A stretch of DNA of 64,000 bases, from the NCBI RefSeq assembly GCF_030709675.1, contig NZ_JAUZQD010000008.1, forward strand, positions 62,001-126,000, in the 5' to 3' direction. This DNA comes from Symbioplanes lichenis. Its GTDB lineage: Bacteria > Actinomycetota > Actinomycetes > Mycobacteriales > Micromonosporaceae. Both the position numbers and the translations under genes were made by a program. The notes under the pieces are model-generated. The model searched no databases. It had not been told where the DNA came from and saw only the letters and a program-made list of their open reading frames with translations. This document shows positions 26,180 to 34,244 of the stretch, piece after piece. Position 1 is the first letter of the stretch. Each line of letters begins with the position of its first letter.

Positions 26180-27184
26180 TCAGCTGAGCTTCCATTCGGC
26201 GGCGACGTCCATCAGGGGGACGTAGACGATCTCGCCCTTGCGGGCGGCGACGTCGAAGACCACTGTCGACGTGTACGTGCGCCCCACCGACTGGCGGCGG
26301 AAGAAGCCCAGGTAGTCGTCGACGTCGCAGCCGCTGCCGCCCACCGAGTTGAGCCACTTGCCGTCGGCGTTCTGGAAGCGGAACGAGTACTCGCTGACCT
26401 CGGGCTCGCCCTCGAGGACCTTGAGGGTGAGCTTGACCGGGAGGTAGCCGCCGTTCGCGGGCTTGACGCCGTAGTTGCCGCAGCCGCCCTTGTGGAACTT
26501 GCCCGCCTTGAGCGTCAGCCGGTACCGGGCATCGCCCTCGCCCCGCATCACGAAGGACTGGCCGTCGCGCAGCTTCTGGGGGCCGAAGCGGGCGCGGAGC
26601 GGTTCCGAGGGTTCGGTGGCGGGCTTGGGCGAAGGGAGAGACGACGGGGTGCGGGCCGGAGTCCGGGACGTGGAAGCGGCGGGAAGGTCGTCGGACGAGG
26701 TGGCGAGGGTGGAGTCGTCCGGGCCGAGCGCCCGGTAGGTCAGGTAGACGACGGCCACGGCCCCGAGCAGCAGCAGCGCGAGCCCGCCCGCGAAGTAGGT
26801 CGTCACCAGCTTGCGGGAGACGCGGCGGGGGCCCCGGCCGATACGCACCGGGTTGCCGGTCGAGCCGGGCGCTCCCGGGCCGGTGGGCGTTCCCGGGCCG
26901 GACACGGGAGGGATCGGGCCGGCGGAAGCATAGGACGGCGGCAACAGCGGCACGGTGTGCAGTGACGTCGGATCGCCCAGCCAGGGGTCCGAGGGCGGCG
27001 GCGTGGGATCGGCGCTCGCGGGCTCGCCCGCCGAGGAAGGCGCGCCCGAAGAGATTGGGTCTGAAGAAAGCGGACCCGAGGAAGGCGCGTCCGAGGAAGG
27101 CCCGCCCGGCGAGAAGGGCGCGCCCGGGGAAGGGTCGCCCGGCGAGAAAGGCGCGCCCGGCGAGGGCGGCGTCGAGGATGGCAC
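26180..27184 (-). CDS. Membrane-anchored extracellular protein with Pro/Ser-rich N-terminus
   Basis: This 334-residue protein starts with about 110 residues rich in Pro, Ser and Gly, including repeated SPGAPFSPG-type units. One transmembrane helix follows (LVTTYFAGGLALLLLGAVAV, about residues 127-146), then a Ser/Thr/Pro linker, and a C-terminal domain of about 140 residues with an even pattern of beta strands and two Cys (GGCGNYG and GSGCDVDD). That outer domain resembles DUF4352-like immunoglobulin-type folds. Function unknown. It appears to be a single gene; the upstream gap 27185-27240 holds no obvious operator. Confidence 0.7.
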   Translation of the reverse strand: MPSSTPPSPGAPFSPGDPSPGAPFSPGGPSSDAPSSGPLSSDPISSGAPSSAGEPASADPTPPPSDPWLGDPTSLHTVPLLPPSYASAGPIPPVSGPGTPTGPGAPGSTGNPVRIGRGPRRVSRKLVTTYFAGGLALLLLGAVAVVYLTYRALGPDDSTLATSSDDLPAASTSRTPARTPSSLPSPKPATEPSEPLRARFGPQKLRDGQSFVMRGEGDARYRLTLKAGKFHKGGCGNYGVKPANGGYLPVKLTLKVLEGEPEVSEYSFRFQNADGKWLNSVGGSGCDVDDYLGFFRRQSVGRTYTSTVVFDVAARKGEIVYVPLMDVAAEWKLS

Positions 27185-27688
27185 GGGCGGTCTCCTAGCT
27201 GCTCACTGCGCGATCCCCGGAAGCACCGCCGGATCGATCAACGTGGAAGCAGCATAGAGGAGTGTGTCACCTTGCCGTGTCCGCACGGATCGTGGGTGGG
27301 GCAGCTATCAGCCCGGTGCGTTCCCTCGGCGATGGCTGTTCTGTCACATCGTGGCATCACTCTGGGACTGAGTCGCCGTTGGATCGATACTGATCCTTCC
27401 GGTGACTCGTCGGAAGGGGCGACACGTGGCGTTCTGCTTCGCGACGCCGCGCCGCAGCGGGATGACCGCATTTGTAATCCTTGTCGCGGTCGCTGGTTTG
27501 TGGTGGCCGGACTACGGCTTCACGCGAGGCCGGGCGACGAGGCCCCGTCAGAAGCAGTTCTTCGCCTGTCCTCACTTTCCGCAGTGTCATACCAAGCCCG
27601 TACGACAGCCGACACGTGCCCATCACCGAATGCCGCGCTGCAGGGAGCACTCATTGGCTATGAATGTGCCCGTCGTCCGGAAGCCGCG
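27185..27688. other. Gap at the left edge of a lower-GC island
   Basis: No gene can be supported in these ~500 bases. A small plus-strand frame from 27402 reads a hydrophobic stretch and FFACPHFPQCHTKP, but it lacks a ribosome site and overlaps the next gene. From about 27.24 kb the base composition falls visibly below that of the surroundings. Confidence 0.4.
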
Positions 27689-28723
27689 ATGAGTGATCTA
27701 GGACTGGGCAAGGAGAGTATCAAAAGCCTCGGAGCAGGTGCCTACCTTGTCAATGTCTTGCCGAGTGCAGTCCTCGTCGCGGGGATCTTCGCGGTTGTCA
27801 CGTCGCGGTTGTACCCGTGGAGCAAACCTGTCGGCGCGGCACGTCCGGGTATTGATTCAATCATTGCAACTGTCCGAGGGTCAGTCCTTACCAGCGTAGT
27901 CGTCTTCGCCGCTGCGGTTCTGTTCACGACGGTTGTACTGCGTCCATTCCAGATATCGATTGTTCAATGGCTAGAGGGGTATTGGCATTACCGTCCTCCC
28001 TTCCGTGTGGCACAGGACTTCGCCGTCGAGCGGCACCACCGCCGCCGCAGTCGGCACCTTATTCGTCTGCAGGATATTCCAGAGGAGTACCTCAGGCTAC
28101 CTCGATTTGATGCGGTCGCATCGCAGGGGCGGAGGCGCGCCAAGTCGCAACGCGAACAAGAGCTCGCCAGCGAGATTCTCTTCCAGCAGTACCCTGAGCA
28201 TGCCGAGAACATCATGCCGACCCTGCTCGGTAACGTGCTGCGCCGTGCCGAGACTGTAGCGGGCGAACGCTACGGGCTGAGTACCGTGCAGGCCTTCCCG
28301 CGCTTGCATCCTTTCCTCTCGCCGCGGTTGGCGCAGGAGAATGAGACGCAGCTCAACGTATTAGACACAAGTGCAACCCTGACCATGATTCTCGGCGTCT
28401 TGGGTGTTGTGTCAGGACCGTTTGTGGCGCGGTGGGATCTTTGGTCTGCGGTGCCGCTGGCATTTGCCTTGGTTGCTGCTCTCAGTTACCGGGGAGCTCG
28501 GATCGCCGCCCAACGCCAAGGTGCAATACTGGCAGTGGCTTTTGACTTGCATCGCTTCGAGATGCTTACTGCTATGCGCAGGCGCCTGCCGAGGGACGCT
28601 CGGGAGGAAGCCGCTGACAATGAGGCGCTTTCTCGAGTATTCGATGGGCAATCCGCCGTCAGTCAGCGTCCTTGGCGATATGCTCATCCGGCGCCGAGCG
28701 ATGGGTCAGAGATGGTGCGTTGA
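27689..28723 (+). CDS. Four-helix membrane protein of unknown function
   Basis: This 344-residue protein starts with ATG at 27689 (MSDLGLGKESIKSLGAGAYL). Two transmembrane helices near residues 18-36 and 58-80 precede a large charged cytoplasmic section with many Arg and Gln residues, followed by two more helices near residues 230-280 and a helical tail. I recognise no family. Codon use is clearly less G/C-biased than in the neighbours, which suggests horizontal acquisition. Its last 40 bases overlap the 3' end of the convergent LiaF-like gene, so the two were probably acquired together. Confidence 0.6.
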   Translation: MSDLGLGKESIKSLGAGAYLVNVLPSAVLVAGIFAVVTSRLYPWSKPVGAARPGIDSIIATVRGSVLTSVVVFAAAVLFTTVVLRPFQISIVQWLEGYWHYRPPFRVAQDFAVERHHRRRSRHLIRLQDIPEEYLRLPRFDAVASQGRRRAKSQREQELASEILFQQYPEHAENIMPTLLGNVLRRAETVAGERYGLSTVQAFPRLHPFLSPRLAQENETQLNVLDTSATLTMILGVLGVVSGPFVARWDLWSAVPLAFALVAALSYRGARIAAQRQGAILAVAFDLHRFEMLTAMRRRLPRDAREEAADNEALSRVFDGQSAVSQRPWRYAHPAPSDGSEMVR

Positions 28724-29493
28724 CGGTCACGTAGGTGGACCGAGCCGCCGACGCCAGCCACATGCAGGACGACGGCGGTGCCCGTCTCCCCGGTGCGGCT
28801 ATAGATTTGCCACTCTGCTTCGATCTCCTGCAGACGTTCGCCCTGCTCCGAGCTGCGAGGATCGTCGAAGACCTCCGTGGCGTCCAAGAGGCCGTCCAGC
28901 CGGATGCTCCTACTGGCGTTTGTGCGGCCCACCACGACCGGCCAATGGCTCGGGAGCGCCAGTTCTATCCGTCCTGCAACGCTGCTCGCAACAATCTCGA
29001 GAGGGCCAGTCCGGGGCACTCCAGCCGAGCGTAAATCTATGACCACCCTGCAGAGGACTGCCACGACGTCCAAGCGTTCGGGTGCCTCGGCGTCAAGGTC
29101 ATAGATGACGTGGCGGTTCAAGAACATGCCATATGTGCGACGGATCGGCCCATGTGAACCTGAGCCAGCCGCTTGGCGTAGCACGGCGGATGTCGCGACT
29201 AGGGCAAGCATGAAGCCTAGTCCCGGCCAGAGATCGTGTGGTGCCCACCAGCCTTTGCCGAGCGCGAGGACGGTCACCCCGGCTGCACTAAGCAGCACCG
29301 GGCCCGCCAAGGCGCCTTTCGGAACGAAGTTGTGGAGTAGAACCACAACGGCGCATGCCAAAAGGAGATAGCCAGCTCTGTCCCATAACGCCCGACCGAT
29401 CACTGCAAAGGTCCCGGGTCCCGCCAGGGCGAGCAGCAGGCCCGTCCAGATGCCGATGACGCCGAACACGCCTCCGATGCTTCGGTTGGTCAC
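28684..29493 (-). CDS. LiaF-like membrane protein (possible envelope-stress sensor)
   Basis: This 269-residue protein begins with four hydrophobic helices (GVIGIWTGLLLALAGPG, GYLLLACAVVVLLHNFV and others). Its C-terminal part is soluble, and the segment FLNRHVIYDLDAEAPERLDV through GRIELALPSHWPVVVG resembles the C-terminal domain of LiaF, which monitors cell-wall antibiotics in Firmicutes. No LiaR/LiaS pair is adjacent. Codon use is lower in G/C than normal for the window. Placement in the LiaF family is moderately sure; a role in sensing is inference. It converges on the previous membrane protein with a 40-base 3' overlap. Confidence 0.6.
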   Translation of the reverse strand: MTNRSIGGVFGVIGIWTGLLLALAGPGTFAVIGRALWDRAGYLLLACAVVVLLHNFVPKGALAGPVLLSAAGVTVLALGKGWWAPHDLWPGLGFMLALVATSAVLRQAAGSGSHGPIRRTYGMFLNRHVIYDLDAEAPERLDVVAVLCRVVIDLRSAGVPRTGPLEIVASSVAGRIELALPSHWPVVVGRTNASRSIRLDGLLDATEVFDDPRSSEQGERLQEIEAEWQIYSRTGETGTAVVLHVAGVGGSVHLRDRQRTISDPSLGAG

Positions 29494-29597
29494 CTTCGAT
29501 ATAGAACCACGTCAGGCAAGCTCAGTCTTGTCTCGGCACATCACCAACACGTTCAGCAGTGAACGGGACTCGCGGTGGCTTAAGATCCGTCTGAAAC

Positions 29598-31037
29598 TCA
29601 GGCGTCCCCGACGGTGTCCGCGACGATCTGGGCGGAGAGGGTCACCATCGGGAGGCCGCCGCCCGGGTGGGCGGAGCCGCCGACGAGGTACAGGCCGCGG
29701 ACCGGGCCGCGGTTGGCCGGGCGGAGGAGGCCGCCGGCCGTACCGTAGATCGCTCCGCCCGGGGCCCGCGTCGCCGCCGCCAGGTCGCGGGGGGTGCGGG
29801 TCTCCAGGAAGCGCAGCCGGTCGCGGACGTCGAGACCGCGCGCCGCCAGCACGTCCAGGATGTGCGTGGCGTAGGCGCTGGCCAGGCCGGGCCGGGTCCA
29901 GTCGACCGCGTCCGGGGCGGTGCCGTGGCGGGGGGCGTTGATCAGGACGAACCACGCCTCGTCACCGGCCGGATGCACTGCCTCGTCGACAGCGCGGGTG
30001 ACGAAGATCGTCGGGTCGGCCGGCGGCCGGGCGCGCGAGCCTCGCCCCGGGTCGCCGAAGACGGCGTCGAACTCCGCGTTGTAGTTCCGCGGGAAGAACA
30101 CCGTGTGATGGGCCAGGGCGGGTGTTGCGCCTTCGACGCCCAGGAGCAGCACGAAGCCGGCGAGGCTCCGGTCGTTCAGCGTCGCGAGCCGGGCCGGGCT
30201 GGGCAACAGATCCCGGTAGAGGATGGCCGCGTCCACGTCGGACACGACCACGTCTGCTGGAACGAACGTTCGGTCGGCGAGAGTCACCCCCGAAACAGAA
30301 TATGTGGCCTCGATCGAGGCGACCGGGGTCGAGAACTTCAGCCTGACGCCGAGTGACTCGGCCTTGGCGACCAGGGCGTCCGTCAGGGTGGTGAGGCCAC
30401 CGGGCAGGTACCAGCCGCCGAAGGCGAGTTCCGCGTAGGGGACGGCGGCCAGGGCAGCGGGGGCCCGGCGGGGGTCGGTGCCGGTGTACGTGGCGTAGCG
30501 GTCGAGCAGCATGCGCAGGCGCCAGTCGCCGAGGTAGCGGCGGCCGAGGGCGCGCAACGACCGGCCCGGGGCGATGGCGAGCAGGTCGGGTACGCGCCAC
30601 GAGAGGCGGGCGAGGGTGGCGGGGGTCACCTCGTGGCGCAGCACCGAGTTCCAGGAGGCGCCCCAGATGCGCTCGGCGCGTTGCCAGAAGCGGGCCCAGT
30701 CGGCGGCGGCGCGCGGGCCGAAGGCGTCGGCGATGCGGGCGCGGAAGACGGCCGGGTCGGACGAGGAGTCGAGCACGCTGCCGTCCGGGAAGACGTGGCG
30801 GACCACCGGGTCGAGCGGCTGCGGGTCGAGCTCCAGGCCCAGGTCGGCGAAGACCTGCGGCAGCGTCAGCAGGCTCGGGCCGGTGTCGAAGCGGAAGCCG
30901 TCCCGCTCGTACTGGGCGAGCTTGCCCCCGGCCCCGGCGGCCTGCTCGAACACGGTGACGTCGTGCCCGGCGCCCGCGAGCCGCACCGCCGCGGCCAGCC
31001 CGCCGACGCCCGCACCGATGACGATGACCCGGCTCAC
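29598..31037 (-). CDS. crtD: CrtD-type carotenoid 3,4-desaturase (CrtI family)
   Basis: This 479-residue flavoprotein starts with VIVIGAGVGGLAAAVRLAGA, has GFRFDTGPSLLTLP near residue 50 and ends with the FAD/C-terminal signature GLYLVGGSAHPGGGLPMVTL, all typical of CrtI-like desaturases. Next to CruC and CruF it is best read as CrtD, which adds a double bond at C-3,4 of a hydroxylated acyclic carotenoid end before or after glycosylation. A CrtI-type function cannot be fully excluded. The GTG start at 31037 has GGGAGGAC upstream and overlaps the stop of a 15-codon mini-ORF whose sequence mimics its own first codons. Confidence 0.85.
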   Translation of the reverse strand: MSRVIVIGAGVGGLAAAVRLAGAGHDVTVFEQAAGAGGKLAQYERDGFRFDTGPSLLTLPQVFADLGLELDPQPLDPVVRHVFPDGSVLDSSSDPAVFRARIADAFGPRAAADWARFWQRAERIWGASWNSVLRHEVTPATLARLSWRVPDLLAIAPGRSLRALGRRYLGDWRLRMLLDRYATYTGTDPRRAPAALAAVPYAELAFGGWYLPGGLTTLTDALVAKAESLGVRLKFSTPVASIEATYSVSGVTLADRTFVPADVVVSDVDAAILYRDLLPSPARLATLNDRSLAGFVLLLGVEGATPALAHHTVFFPRNYNAEFDAVFGDPGRGSRARPPADPTIFVTRAVDEAVHPAGDEAWFVLINAPRHGTAPDAVDWTRPGLASAYATHILDVLAARGLDVRDRLRFLETRTPRDLAAATRAPGGAIYGTAGGLLRPANRGPVRGLYLVGGSAHPGGGLPMVTLSAQIVADTVGDA

Positions 31038-31081
31038 ACTGTCCTCCCGTCGACGCGCGCACCGAACATGATCCGGCTCAT
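31034..31081 (-). CDS. 15-codon mini-ORF between cruC and crtD
   Basis: ATG at 31081 overlaps the cruC stop (ATGA). The frame reads MSRIMFGARVDGRTV and its TGA overlaps the GTG of crtD (GTGTGA). It closely resembles the crtD N-terminus (MSRVIVIGAGVGG), so it looks like a partial duplication that moved the original start. It could pass ribosomes from cruC to crtD. Translation is unproven. Confidence 0.35.
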   Translation of the reverse strand: MSRIMFGARVDGRTV

Positions 31082-32172
31082 ACCGTTCTCCCTCGCCAGG
31101 TCAGCTGCCCACGGCGGCGCCGGGCGAACGAGCGCGCGGCGAGCCCCGCGAACAGCACGATCGACACCGGCTGGGCCAGCGGGTCGGGCCAGGTCCGCCC
31201 GCCGGTCGCGGCCGCGGCGATCACCCTGCCCAGCACACCGATGACGTACGCCGTGAGCGCCACCGCCACGCCCGGCGTCCACCCCACAAGAGCGAACACC
31301 GCGGCGGCGACGAGCGGGAGGGCGTACAACAGAAGGAGCAGCACCACGACGCACGCCGCACCGGACGGTGATCCGAAGGACGCCCACAGCGACTTGCCGT
31401 AGCCGTCGGCCAGCTCGCGCCACGTGTCGTACATGCAGCAGACCGCCGTCCGCGACCCGTCCGCGAGCGCGATGCGGCCGCCCGCGCGCTTGACCGCCCG
31501 GGCCAGCCCGATGTCCTCGAGCACGTCGTCGCGGACCGCCGCGTGGCCGCCCGCCCGTTCGTAGCCGGCGCGGTCGGTCACCAGCCACTGCCCGCCCGCG
31601 GCGGCGAGCGAGGGGCGCGGGGAGCGTTCCATGGCGCGCAACGGCAGGAAAGTGAGCCATGACCACTGCAGCAGCGGTTGCACGAGGCGCCCGGCGCCGA
31701 CGATCTTCGGGTACGGGGAGAGCAGCGTCACGCCCGCCGACCGCAGTGCCGTGACGGCGCCCGCCACGGCGTCGGGGGCCAGGACGACGTCCGCGTCGAC
31801 GAAGACGAGGACGTCGCCGGCGCGGGCCGCGTCGGCGAGCTGCGCGCAGGCGTGGGGCTTGCCGAGCCACCCGGCAGGCAGCGGCTTCCCGGTCAGCAGA
31901 GTGACCCGGGATCCCGCGACGGACGTCACCACGTCGGCTGTTCCGTCGGTGGAGCCGTCGTCGAGGACGTAGATCTCCAGGTGCGGCACTCCGCGCTGGG
32001 CGAGCAGCGCTTCGAGGCACGGGGTGACGCGGGCGGCCTCGTCACGCAGCGGCAGCAGGACGGCGACACGCTCGGTCACCGACTTCTCCCGCGGCACGCG
32101 GCGTAACAGCAGCGCGTTGACCAGAGTGTGAGCGGTCAGCGCGAGCCACGGGACGAGGGCGAGCCAGATCAT
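31078..32172 (-). CDS. cruC: Family 2 glycosyltransferase, CruC-like
   Basis: This 364-residue protein has an N-terminal helix, then a GT-A catalytic domain with VLLPLRDEAARV, the nucleotide-binding VLDDGSTDG, the metal-binding VFVDADV and a catalytic EDIGLARAVKRAGG region with QWSWL, and finally four hydrophobic helices that anchor it in the membrane. In this operon it should add a sugar to the C-1' hydroxyl of the carotenoid made by CruF. The ATG at 32172 overlaps the cruF stop (ATGA). The sugar donor cannot be inferred. Confidence 0.85.
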   Translation of the reverse strand: MIWLALVPWLALTAHTLVNALLLRRVPREKSVTERVAVLLPLRDEAARVTPCLEALLAQRGVPHLEIYVLDDGSTDGTADVVTSVAGSRVTLLTGKPLPAGWLGKPHACAQLADAARAGDVLVFVDADVVLAPDAVAGAVTALRSAGVTLLSPYPKIVGAGRLVQPLLQWSWLTFLPLRAMERSPRPSLAAAGGQWLVTDRAGYERAGGHAAVRDDVLEDIGLARAVKRAGGRIALADGSRTAVCCMYDTWRELADGYGKSLWASFGSPSGAACVVVLLLLLYALPLVAAAVFALVGWTPGVAVALTAYVIGVLGRVIAAAATGGRTWPDPLAQPVSIVLFAGLAARSFARRRRGQLTWRGRTV

Positions 32173-32975
32173 GGCCGGCGGAAGGTCAGGAGCAGCGGCG
32201 CGACGACCGCGCCCATGAGCACGCCGCCCCACACGGCGGACCACGGCAGGCCGAGGAAGACGGCGTGGGCGAGGACCGAGGAGGCGTACGTCCACAGCCA
32301 GAGCGCGAGCATCGGGCCGTCCGCAGCGGGGCGCGGGTCGCCGGCGAGGCCCAGGGCCAGGCGCAGCACGGTCATGAGGACCAGGGCGAAGCCGAGCCAG
32401 CCCAGGTAGTTCCCGATCGGGATGCCGGGGACGCCGGGGAGGGCGGGCGTGGGGGAGTGCCACGTCCAGTAGTCCTCGGCGACCATCTGCGGGTCGAGGA
32501 AGAGGTCCCAGGCGGCGAGCCCGGCGGCGGCCAGCAGCACGCGCGGGACCGCCCGGGCGGCCACGCGACCGGCGGCGAGCCAGGCCGGCCAGGCCATCCA
32601 GGTCCAGGCGAGCGGGATGATGAGCGGGACGCCGAGGATCTTCGGGCCGAGCTCGCCCGAGTAGTCGTACGTGCCGAAGGGGAAGCCGGTCGCGACGCCG
32701 ACCGCCTCCACCGCGAACCCGCCCGCCGTCGCCGTGGCGACCAGCGCGACCGCCGCTCGGACGCCGCGGGTGAGCGCGGCGTGCGTGACGGAGAGCACGT
32801 ACCCGAGGAGGACCGTGGCCACGGTGAAGCCGGCGCGGACGTCGCCGGCGGTGAGCGGGTAGCAGATCTGGACCAGGACGAGGACGCCGAGCAGCGCCCA
32901 GAGCACGAGGCCGGTGCGCGGCCGGCGGAGAACCGCGGCGGTCAACAAGCTAGATGCCGACAATGCCCGGGGCAT
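32169..32975 (-). CDS. cruF: CruF-like carotenoid 1',2'-hydratase
   Basis: This 268-residue integral membrane protein with about eight helices belongs to the carotenoid hydratase group (CruF and the bisanhydrobacterioruberin hydratase). Visible family features are GFPFGTYDYSGELGPKILGV, PLAWTWMAWPAW and AAWDLFLDPQMVAEDYW. It adds water across the C-1',2' double bond of an acyclic carotenoid end and creates the hydroxyl glycosylated by CruC. Its start overlaps the last 26 bases of the GNAT gene and its stop overlaps the cruC start, so the genes are tightly coupled. Confidence 0.85.
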   Translation of the reverse strand: MPRALSASSLLTAAVLRRPRTGLVLWALLGVLVLVQICYPLTAGDVRAGFTVATVLLGYVLSVTHAALTRGVRAAVALVATATAGGFAVEAVGVATGFPFGTYDYSGELGPKILGVPLIIPLAWTWMAWPAWLAAGRVAARAVPRVLLAAAGLAAWDLFLDPQMVAEDYWTWHSPTPALPGVPGIPIGNYLGWLGFALVLMTVLRLALGLAGDPRPAADGPMLALWLWTYASSVLAHAVFLGLPWSAVWGGVLMGAVVAPLLLTFRRP

Positions 32976-33531
32976 CCTCGGCGGGGGCGCGCTCGGTCAG
33001 CGGCAGCGAGCGGCCCAGGATCGCGAACGCGCGCTCGTCCCCGGGGAAGTAGAAGTGGCGCAGCACGTCCTCGTAGCCGAACCGGCGGTAGAGCCGCCAG
33101 GCCCGCGACTGCTGCTCGTCCGCCTCGGGAGTGGACAGCAGCACGGTCGAGCCGCCGGCCATGGCCAGCAGCGCGCGCAGCTGGCGGGCGCCGATGCCGT
33201 GGCCCTGGGCGCTCGGGCGCACGTGCAGCTCGACCACCTCGAAGCAGTCGCCCAGCCAGCGCTGGCGGGCCGGCTCGCCGAGCGCGGCGCGCACCTGGTC
33301 GTGCCACCACTGGCCGGGGCCCGAGGTGTAGCCGTAGCCGAAGCCGGCCAGCTGCCCCTCGGCCGTCAGGGTGGCGACGGCGCGGAAGCCCGCGCGGCGC
33401 ACGTGGGCACCGATGTAGCCGCGGCGGGTCTGCAGCAGCGCGGGACGGTAGCCCATCGCCTCGCCGTAGACGCTCACCACGTCGTCCAGCCGCCGGAGCA
33501 TGTCGTCCGGCTGCCAGGGGACGAGCCTCAT
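32950..33531 (-). CDS. GNAT-family N-acetyltransferase inside the carotenoid operon
   Basis: This 193-residue protein has the GNAT fold: VVELHVRPSAQGHGIGARQL contains the acetyl-CoA pyrophosphate-binding Q-x-x-G-x-G motif, and LYRRFGYEDVLRHFYFPGDE is the usual C-terminal beta-bulge region. The ATG overlaps the stop of the CrtA-like gene. Its place between two carotenoid genes with overlaps on both sides suggests that it may acylate the pigment's sugar or headgroup, although GNATs mostly acylate amines and an unrelated housekeeping function is possible. No direct evidence of substrate is visible. Confidence 0.8.
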   Translation of the reverse strand: MRLVPWQPDDMLRRLDDVVSVYGEAMGYRPALLQTRRGYIGAHVRRAGFRAVATLTAEGQLAGFGYGYTSGPGQWWHDQVRAALGEPARQRWLGDCFEVVELHVRPSAQGHGIGARQLRALLAMAGGSTVLLSTPEADEQQSRAWRLYRRFGYEDVLRHFYFPGDERAFAILGRSLPLTERAPAEDAPGIVGI

Positions 33532-34232
33532 CGCTCTCCTTCTTCCCGCCAGCTGAGCACGGCCTTGTCGCCGTGAATGGCCCGCACCGCGAACCGGGCG
33601 AACAGATCCTCGGCGTACCAGCGCGCGGCCGGCGTCCGGGCGATCACCGCACGGTGCTCCGGCTGACGGTACGCGAACGCCGTCAGGTCCGCCGCGTCAC
33701 GCCACACACTGACCGTGCCCTGCCAGCCGACCGGCGCCTCGCCGATGCCGAACCGGGCCAGCAGCCCGGGCGCGGCGTGCAGCTCCCGGGCGACCGGTGG
33801 CACCGCGTTCCAGAAGGTCAGGGCCTTGGCGGGGCGCAGCCGGGCCCGGGTCAGCGCGAGCACGGTGCCCTGGCTCTTGCCCGCGTGCGGCTCGCCGAAG
33901 GGCGCCACGCCGGACCAGCGGCCCCGGCTGACCAGCGGCGTGAGGTCGATCCGGGCGGCGCCGCCCGCCAGCCTGTCCCACGCGCGGCCCACGGCGCCGA
34001 GGTCGCCGCCGCCGGGCGTGTCCCACGTGACCACGGCGGCGAACCGGGTCAGATCGGCGTCTCCCGGCCCGAAGCCCGTGCCCGTCCCGGTGCCCAGCAG
34101 CTTGGCGAACCGCACGCCGGGCAGCCGGCGCAGGCGGCGCGGATCGATCGCCATCCGCGGAAAGGCCAGCCCCGCGCTGCGCCGCGGCAGCCGCCACACG
34201 TGCAGCGTGACCAGCGGCGGCGGGGGGATCAT
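33528..34232 (-). CDS. CrtA-like (spheroidene monooxygenase family) protein
   Basis: This 234-residue protein resembles the CrtA group: VTLHVWRLPRRSAGLAF at the N-terminus, GVRFAKLLGTGTGTGFGPGD, then RFAAVVTWDTP, and the later GWQGTVSVWRDAADLTAFAY. CrtA of purple bacteria is a haem-type oxygenase that adds a keto group to spheroidene or related carotenoids. As the first gene of the operon here, it could oxygenate the polyene chain, but many actinobacterial relatives are uncharacterised. Its ATG follows a TAGTCT -10 element whose TAG is the stop codon of the gene before it. Confidence 0.75.
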   Translation of the reverse strand: MIPPPPLVTLHVWRLPRRSAGLAFPRMAIDPRRLRRLPGVRFAKLLGTGTGTGFGPGDADLTRFAAVVTWDTPGGGDLGAVGRAWDRLAGGAARIDLTPLVSRGRWSGVAPFGEPHAGKSQGTVLALTRARLRPAKALTFWNAVPPVARELHAAPGLLARFGIGEAPVGWQGTVSVWRDAADLTAFAYRQPEHRAVIARTPAARWYAEDLFARFAVRAIHGDKAVLSWREEGER

Positions 34233-34238
34233 GGGCCG

Positions 34239-34244
34239 AGACTA
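34239..34244 (-). promoter_or_regulatory. Leaderless -10 element of the carotenoid operon
   Basis: TAGTCT on the minus strand lies 6 bases before the ATG at 34232. Its first three bases are the stop codon of the upstream glycosyltransferase gene. Confidence 0.5.

Noticed and set aside
27402..27692. Small plus-strand frame with FFACPHFPQC, suggesting a zinc-ribbon membrane peptide
   Set aside because: No ribosome site, only one Cys pair, and it runs into the start of the better supported gene at 27689.
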